A stretch of 11,107 bases of DNA from Ochromonadaceae sp. CCMP2298 (Eukaryota > Sar > Synurophyceae > Ochromonadales > Ochromonadaceae): assembly GCA_026770595.1 (NCBI GenBank), contig MU633551.1:56499-67605 (forward strand), written 5' to 3'. Below are positions 8,520 through 11,107 of this stretch, piece after piece (position 1 is the stretch's first letter; the number at the start of each line of letters is the position of its first letter). The notes beneath the pieces are model-generated. The model made no database searches and was not told where the DNA came from. It saw only the letters and a program-made list of their open reading frames with translations. Made by a program: the position numbers and the translations under genes.

Positions 8520-9923
8520 ATGTCAGTTGAAATAAAAACGAACACTTTAGTTATCGATATTGGTAAAACCCACGTGAAACTGCATGTTTTAGATGTTGCC
8601 TTTGTTTCTGTATTTTCAAAACAAATGAAAAATGTTATTGAGCTAAAAGGGGAATATCCAAGTGTAAATACTTCAGCTATTTGGCAGTGGATAGTTGACG
8701 GCATTAAGAAAGTTACTAAAAACCATTTGATTAGTGCGATAACTATTACCACCCATGGGGCTACGGCGGCACTAATAAATAGAAATGCCGATAATAGCGA
8801 CGGGTTAGTCTTGCCAATATTAGACTATGAATACCAAGTCATAACTTCAGCTACATCAGAATACGTCGATATTCGACCTAAATTTAGTGAAACTTACTCT
8901 CCTGATTTACCCGGTGGTTTAAACATCGGGCGCCAGCTCTATTGGCTCAAAAGAGAATTCCCTGAGGAATTTTCAAGTGCAACTGATATTTTAATGTATC
9001 CGCAATATTGGGCATGGCGCTTTACCGGCCAACAATTTGCTGAAATAACCTCTTTGGGTTGTCATACCGATTTATGGTCTTTGAAAGAGAATGATTATTC
9101 ATCACTCGTTGATACCTTAAGTTGTCGAGATTTATTACCACCCCTTAAACCTGCTTGGTTTGATTGTGGTGCCATTCTACCTGAGCTGAGAGAAGAACTC
9201 GGCTTGAACGCTGACTGCAGATTTTTCAATGGTATCCATGACAGTAATGCCAGCTTTTTACGCTATCGCCTGACACAAGGTGAAGCTCCATTCTCCGTTA
9301 TCTCTACAGGAACTTGGACTATTTTAATGTCAACACAAGTGCCATTAGAAAATTTAGATGCCAGCAAAGATATGCTTGCCAATATTGATGCAACGGGCAG
9401 ACCCATTGCTTGCGCTCGTTTTATGGGCGGGCGAGAATTTGAAGCGATATGTGAGCAAGCAGGCTCTTGGTTGGGGGAGCAATTCGATGAAAGTAATTTA
9501 CAAAAAATTATAGAGCAACAAGTTTTTGCTTTACCTGATTTTAGTGATGGTAGTGGCCCTTTCGGTGGCAGAAATAGTGGCTTTATTGGCGATGTTAAAA
9601 CAATTAGCGGTATTGCGCTTGCGACACTCTATTGTGCTTTGATGATCGACTACCAACTGGAGATGTTAGAGGCTAAAGGGGAAATATTTATTGAAGGTGC
9701 ATTTCTTAAAAACCCATTACTGTGTGCGGTATTAAACCAATTAAGAAAAAAACAAGATGTCCTTTTATCAAAGGATGATACCGGGACTGTGCAAGGCGCT
9801 GGATATTTGACAACATGGGGTGCTGTTGAGTGCAGTATTGACGTTTGTGCAGCCAATAAAACAAGCTTAACAGCACTATCTGACTATCAAAAGCAATGGC
9901 TACAATACACTTTCAAGGTTTAA
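8520..9923 (+). CDS. FGGY-family carbohydrate kinase, probable L-rhamnulokinase
   Basis: ATP-dependent sugar kinase of the FGGY family, probably phosphorylating L-rhamnulose to rhamnulose-1-phosphate. The phosphate-1 motif LVIDIGKTHVKL opens the protein (about residues 10-21). GIHDSNAS supplies the probable catalytic base Asp241. STGTWT (262-267) is the phosphate-2 motif and GAFLKNPLLCAVLNQL (about 395-411) matches the adenosine-binding end. The 467-residue length is normal for the family. It does not look like classical E. coli RhaB at its N-terminus, and resembles the divergent FGGY group found beside rhamnose genes in other proteobacteria. Substrate is therefore assigned from the neighbours, rhaM upstream and rhamnulose-1-phosphate aldolase downstream; L-fuculose is a less likely alternative. 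The ribosome site is weak (GAAAG, 8506-8510). A triose-phosphate isomerase relic begins about 25 bases after the stop. Confidence 0.83.
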   Translation: MSVEIKTNTLVIDIGKTHVKLHVLDVAFVSVFSKQMKNVIELKGEYPSVNTSAIWQWIVDGIKKVTKNHLISAITITTHGATAALINRNADNSDGLVLPILDYEYQVITSATSEYVDIRPKFSETYSPDLPGGLNIGRQLYWLKREFPEEFSSATDILMYPQYWAWRFTGQQFAEITSLGCHTDLWSLKENDYSSLVDTLSCRDLLPPLKPAWFDCGAILPELREELGLNADCRFFNGIHDSNASFLRYRLTQGEAPFSVISTGTWTILMSTQVPLENLDASKDMLANIDATGRPIACARFMGGREFEAICEQAGSWLGEQFDESNLQKIIEQQVFALPDFSDGSGPFGGRNSGFIGDVKTISGIALATLYCALMIDYQLEMLEAKGEIFIEGAFLKNPLLCAVLNQLRKKQDVLLSKDDTGTVQGAGYLTTWGAVECSIDVCAANKTSLTALSDYQKQWLQYTFKV

Positions 9924-9948
9924 ATAAAACCAGAAGCAGTGTTCAATC

Positions 9949-10447
9949 CCGCCGGAATATGTATTAATTTGACACTCAGAAAATCGAGCGCTTCTCCAAT
10001 AACCTAATGGTCTAATTGCAAAAAATTACTCAATCCATTCATGCAGGTTTAATACCTGTTTTATGTATCGGTGAAAGTCTGGTGCAACGGGAAAATGGTG
10101 ATGTGAAGACTGTTATCCTTGAACAACTATCGTGCGTGATTAATGAGACTGGCTTAAGCAAATTCAAATCAGTGGTTATAGTCTATAAACCCATATGGGC
10201 TCTTGGTACAGGAAAAACCGCGAATTCTGAACAACCGAAGCGCAAGTAGTTCACCGTATGATTCGACAATATCTTAAGGGAATCGATCCCATCCTATTTA
10301 AAACAATTTCTATACTGTATGGCGGCAGCGTTAGTGAAATTAATGCGGCTCAGTTGAGCGGAAAAAAAAGATATTGATGACTTTCTTGTAGTTGGAGCCT
10401 CTCTGAAATCGAATTCGTTTGAAGCTATTTATAAATTAAAAATATAG
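9949..10447 (+). pseudogene. tpiA: Decayed triose-phosphate isomerase, 5' truncated and frameshifted
   Basis: Relic of TpiA, which converts DHAP to glyceraldehyde-3-phosphate. Read across frames, landmarks come in order. EYVLI, then a stop at 9970-9972 where Gly of GHSE is expected, then HSENRALL with the active-site His. A second stop is at 10000-10002, then NGLIAK. After a frameshift near the A6 run at 10020-10025 come SIHAGLIPVLCIGES and VIVYKPIWALGTGKTA. A second shift near 10235-10237 leads to AQVVHRMIR and ILYGGSV. A third, in the A8 run at 10362-10369, leads to DIDDFLVVGASLKSNSFEAI and a stop at 10445-10447. The catalytic Glu of the YEPVWAIGTG motif is Lys (AAA at 10187-10189). About the first 85 residues, including the catalytic Lys, are missing. 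A gene finder would report only the open stretch 10016-10249 (77 codons), which is not a functional enzyme. Its place between kinase and aldolase suggests a former pathway-dedicated isomerase. Confidence 0.9.
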
Positions 10448-10550
10448 CTTTAACAATGTATTACTCACTAAGTATTTCCATATGTATTTAAATCCAAAAT
10501 TGTTGCATGTATGTTTATGTTTGCCTGTGATTGAATTTGATTAAAAATGA

Positions 10551-10579
10551 TTGACTATTGTTTTTTAGCATGAGATATT
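10551..10579 (+). promoter_or_regulatory. Candidate sigma-70 promoter of the aldolase/dehydrogenase gene
   Basis: TTGACT at 10551-10556 (5 of 6 to the -35 consensus), a 17-base spacer, and GATATT at 10574-10579 (4 of 6 to the -10 consensus). Transcription would start near 10586, leaving a leader of about 85 bases before the ATG at 10672. The gap after the pseudogene (10448-10671) is AT-rich and otherwise holds no gene. Just downstream are a near-palindrome GAAACGTCTC (10598-10607) and TGTTTCGAA (10614-10622), possible operator sites. Confidence 0.4.
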
Positions 10580-10671
10580 ATTTTCAAGTTAGTAATGGAA
10601 ACGTCTCTTAAATTGTTTCGAATGACAAATTACTGGTCTCGAATAGTAAGAATATAAATGCAAGGTAAAGT

Positions 10672-11107
10672 ATGAATTATAAAAAAGAAGAATTTAAATA
10701 CGTTAATTATCTTTGGGACGATGAAGTGGCAAAGCCTTTAGCAGGGGTAGATAGCTTAGTTTATCGCTCTAACATACTAGGTGCTGATCAGCGTATAACG
10801 AATACTGGTGGTGGCAACACTTCAGCAAAATTAATGGAAACGGACCCGCTTACTGGCGAGCAAGTTGAAGTTTTATGGGTTAAAGGCTCAGGTGGTGATT
10901 TACGTACCGCTAAAAAAGAAAACTTCTCTTCTTTATATCAAGACAAATTAAATGCGTTAGACGCGACCTATCAAGCAAGGCCTGATAAAGGTTATAAAGC
11001 TGCTGGCGAAGATGCCATGATTGGAATGTACAAACATTGTAATTTTTGTTTGAACCCGCGTGCATCATCAATTGATACACCATTACATTCAATGATTGAC
11101 GAAAAAC
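10672..11107 (+). CDS. Bifunctional rhamnulose-1-phosphate aldolase/short-chain dehydrogenase, N-terminal part
   Basis: Start of a two-domain enzyme (RhaEW type) whose class II aldolase part cleaves rhamnulose-1-phosphate to DHAP and L-lactaldehyde, and whose C-terminal short-chain dehydrogenase part acts on the lactaldehyde. Only 145 codons of a protein usually near 700 residues are present; the window edge cuts it. Visible motifs are RITNTGGGNTSAKL, DPLTGEQVEVLWVKGSGGDL, AGEDAMI and SSIDTPLHSM, in the family's usual order. The metal-binding His pair that normally follows SIDTPLH, and the whole dehydrogenase domain, lie beyond the edge. ATG 10672 is the natural start, with AAGG at 10662-10665 as a modest ribosome site. 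It is 224 bases after the tpiA relic and probably has its own promoter. The bifunctionality is inferred from the N-terminal sequence type, since the monofunctional RhaD of enterics looks different. Confidence 0.88.
   Translation, partial: MNYKKEEFKYVNYLWDDEVAKPLAGVDSLVYRSNILGADQRITNTGGGNTSAKLMETDPLTGEQVEVLWVKGSGGDLRTAKKENFSSLYQDKLNALDATYQARPDKGYKAAGEDAMIGMYKHCNFCLNPRASSIDTPLHSMIDEK

Noticed and set aside
8477-8752. 91-codon open frame on the - strand overlapping the kinase start
   Set aside because: Most of it is antisense to the conserved N-terminus of the kinase, it has no ribosome site I can see, and its translation looks like an AT-rich shadow.
10016-10249. A complete small gene of 77 codons with a TTG start
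   Set aside because: The translation is an internal slice of TpiA, and TpiA sequence continues on both sides in other frames, so it is part of a pseudogene.
10910-11092. 60-codon open frame on the - strand at the window end
   Set aside because: It is antisense to the well-conserved aldolase N-terminus, with no domain of its own.

Overview
The window reads as part of a marine gammaproteobacterial locus, most likely Alteromonadales (Colwellia, Thalassotalea or Alteromonas relatives), for degrading a sulfated, rhamnose-containing polysaccharide such as ulvan or a rhamnan sulfate. This rests on the gene set, the moderately AT-rich DNA, the Gram-negative lipoprotein signals and the E. coli-like RhaM. 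The exact genus and the natural substrate are inference. All recognisable genes are on the + strand.

Layout: (1) 14-3406, a GH106-family alpha-L-rhamnosidase-like lipoprotein. (2) 3596-6424, a GH78 alpha-L-rhamnosidase lipoprotein with a GTG start. (3) 6608-8017, a secreted type I (formylglycine) sulfatase. (4) 8052-8393, L-rhamnose mutarotase RhaM. (5) 8520-9923, an FGGY-family sugar kinase, probably acting on L-rhamnulose. (6) About 9949-10447, a decayed triose-phosphate isomerase pseudogene of which an ordinary ORF search shows only a 77-codon piece. (7) 10672 to the window end, the N-terminal part of a bifunctional rhamnulose-1-phosphate aldolase/short-chain dehydrogenase, cut by the window edge.

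The genes form a logical pathway. The sulfatase and the two exported rhamnosidases would desulfate oligosaccharides and release L-rhamnose. RhaM would interconvert its anomers, an isomerase (not in this window) would make rhamnulose, and the kinase would phosphorylate it. The aldolase would split rhamnulose-1-phosphate into DHAP and L-lactaldehyde, with the dehydrogenase part acting on the lactaldehyde. A dedicated triose-phosphate isomerase would have fed the DHAP into glycolysis, but here it is broken by a lost 5' third, stops, frameshifts and a Glu-to-Lys change at the catalytic position. No transporter, regulator, rhamnose isomerase or polysaccharide lyase lies in the window.

Every gap between genes is under 300 bases. 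They hold a 15-codon signal-peptide-like mini-ORF (3448-3495), a nested inverted repeat ahead of the sulfatase (6486-6555), a 14-base palindrome ahead of rhaM (8030-8043), a consensus -10 box with an inverted repeat ahead of the kinase (8474-8496), and a promoter-like pair ahead of the aldolase gene (10551-10579). A 9-base motif is shared in opposite orientation by the last two gaps. I saw no tRNA, rRNA, CRISPR array or insertion sequence.
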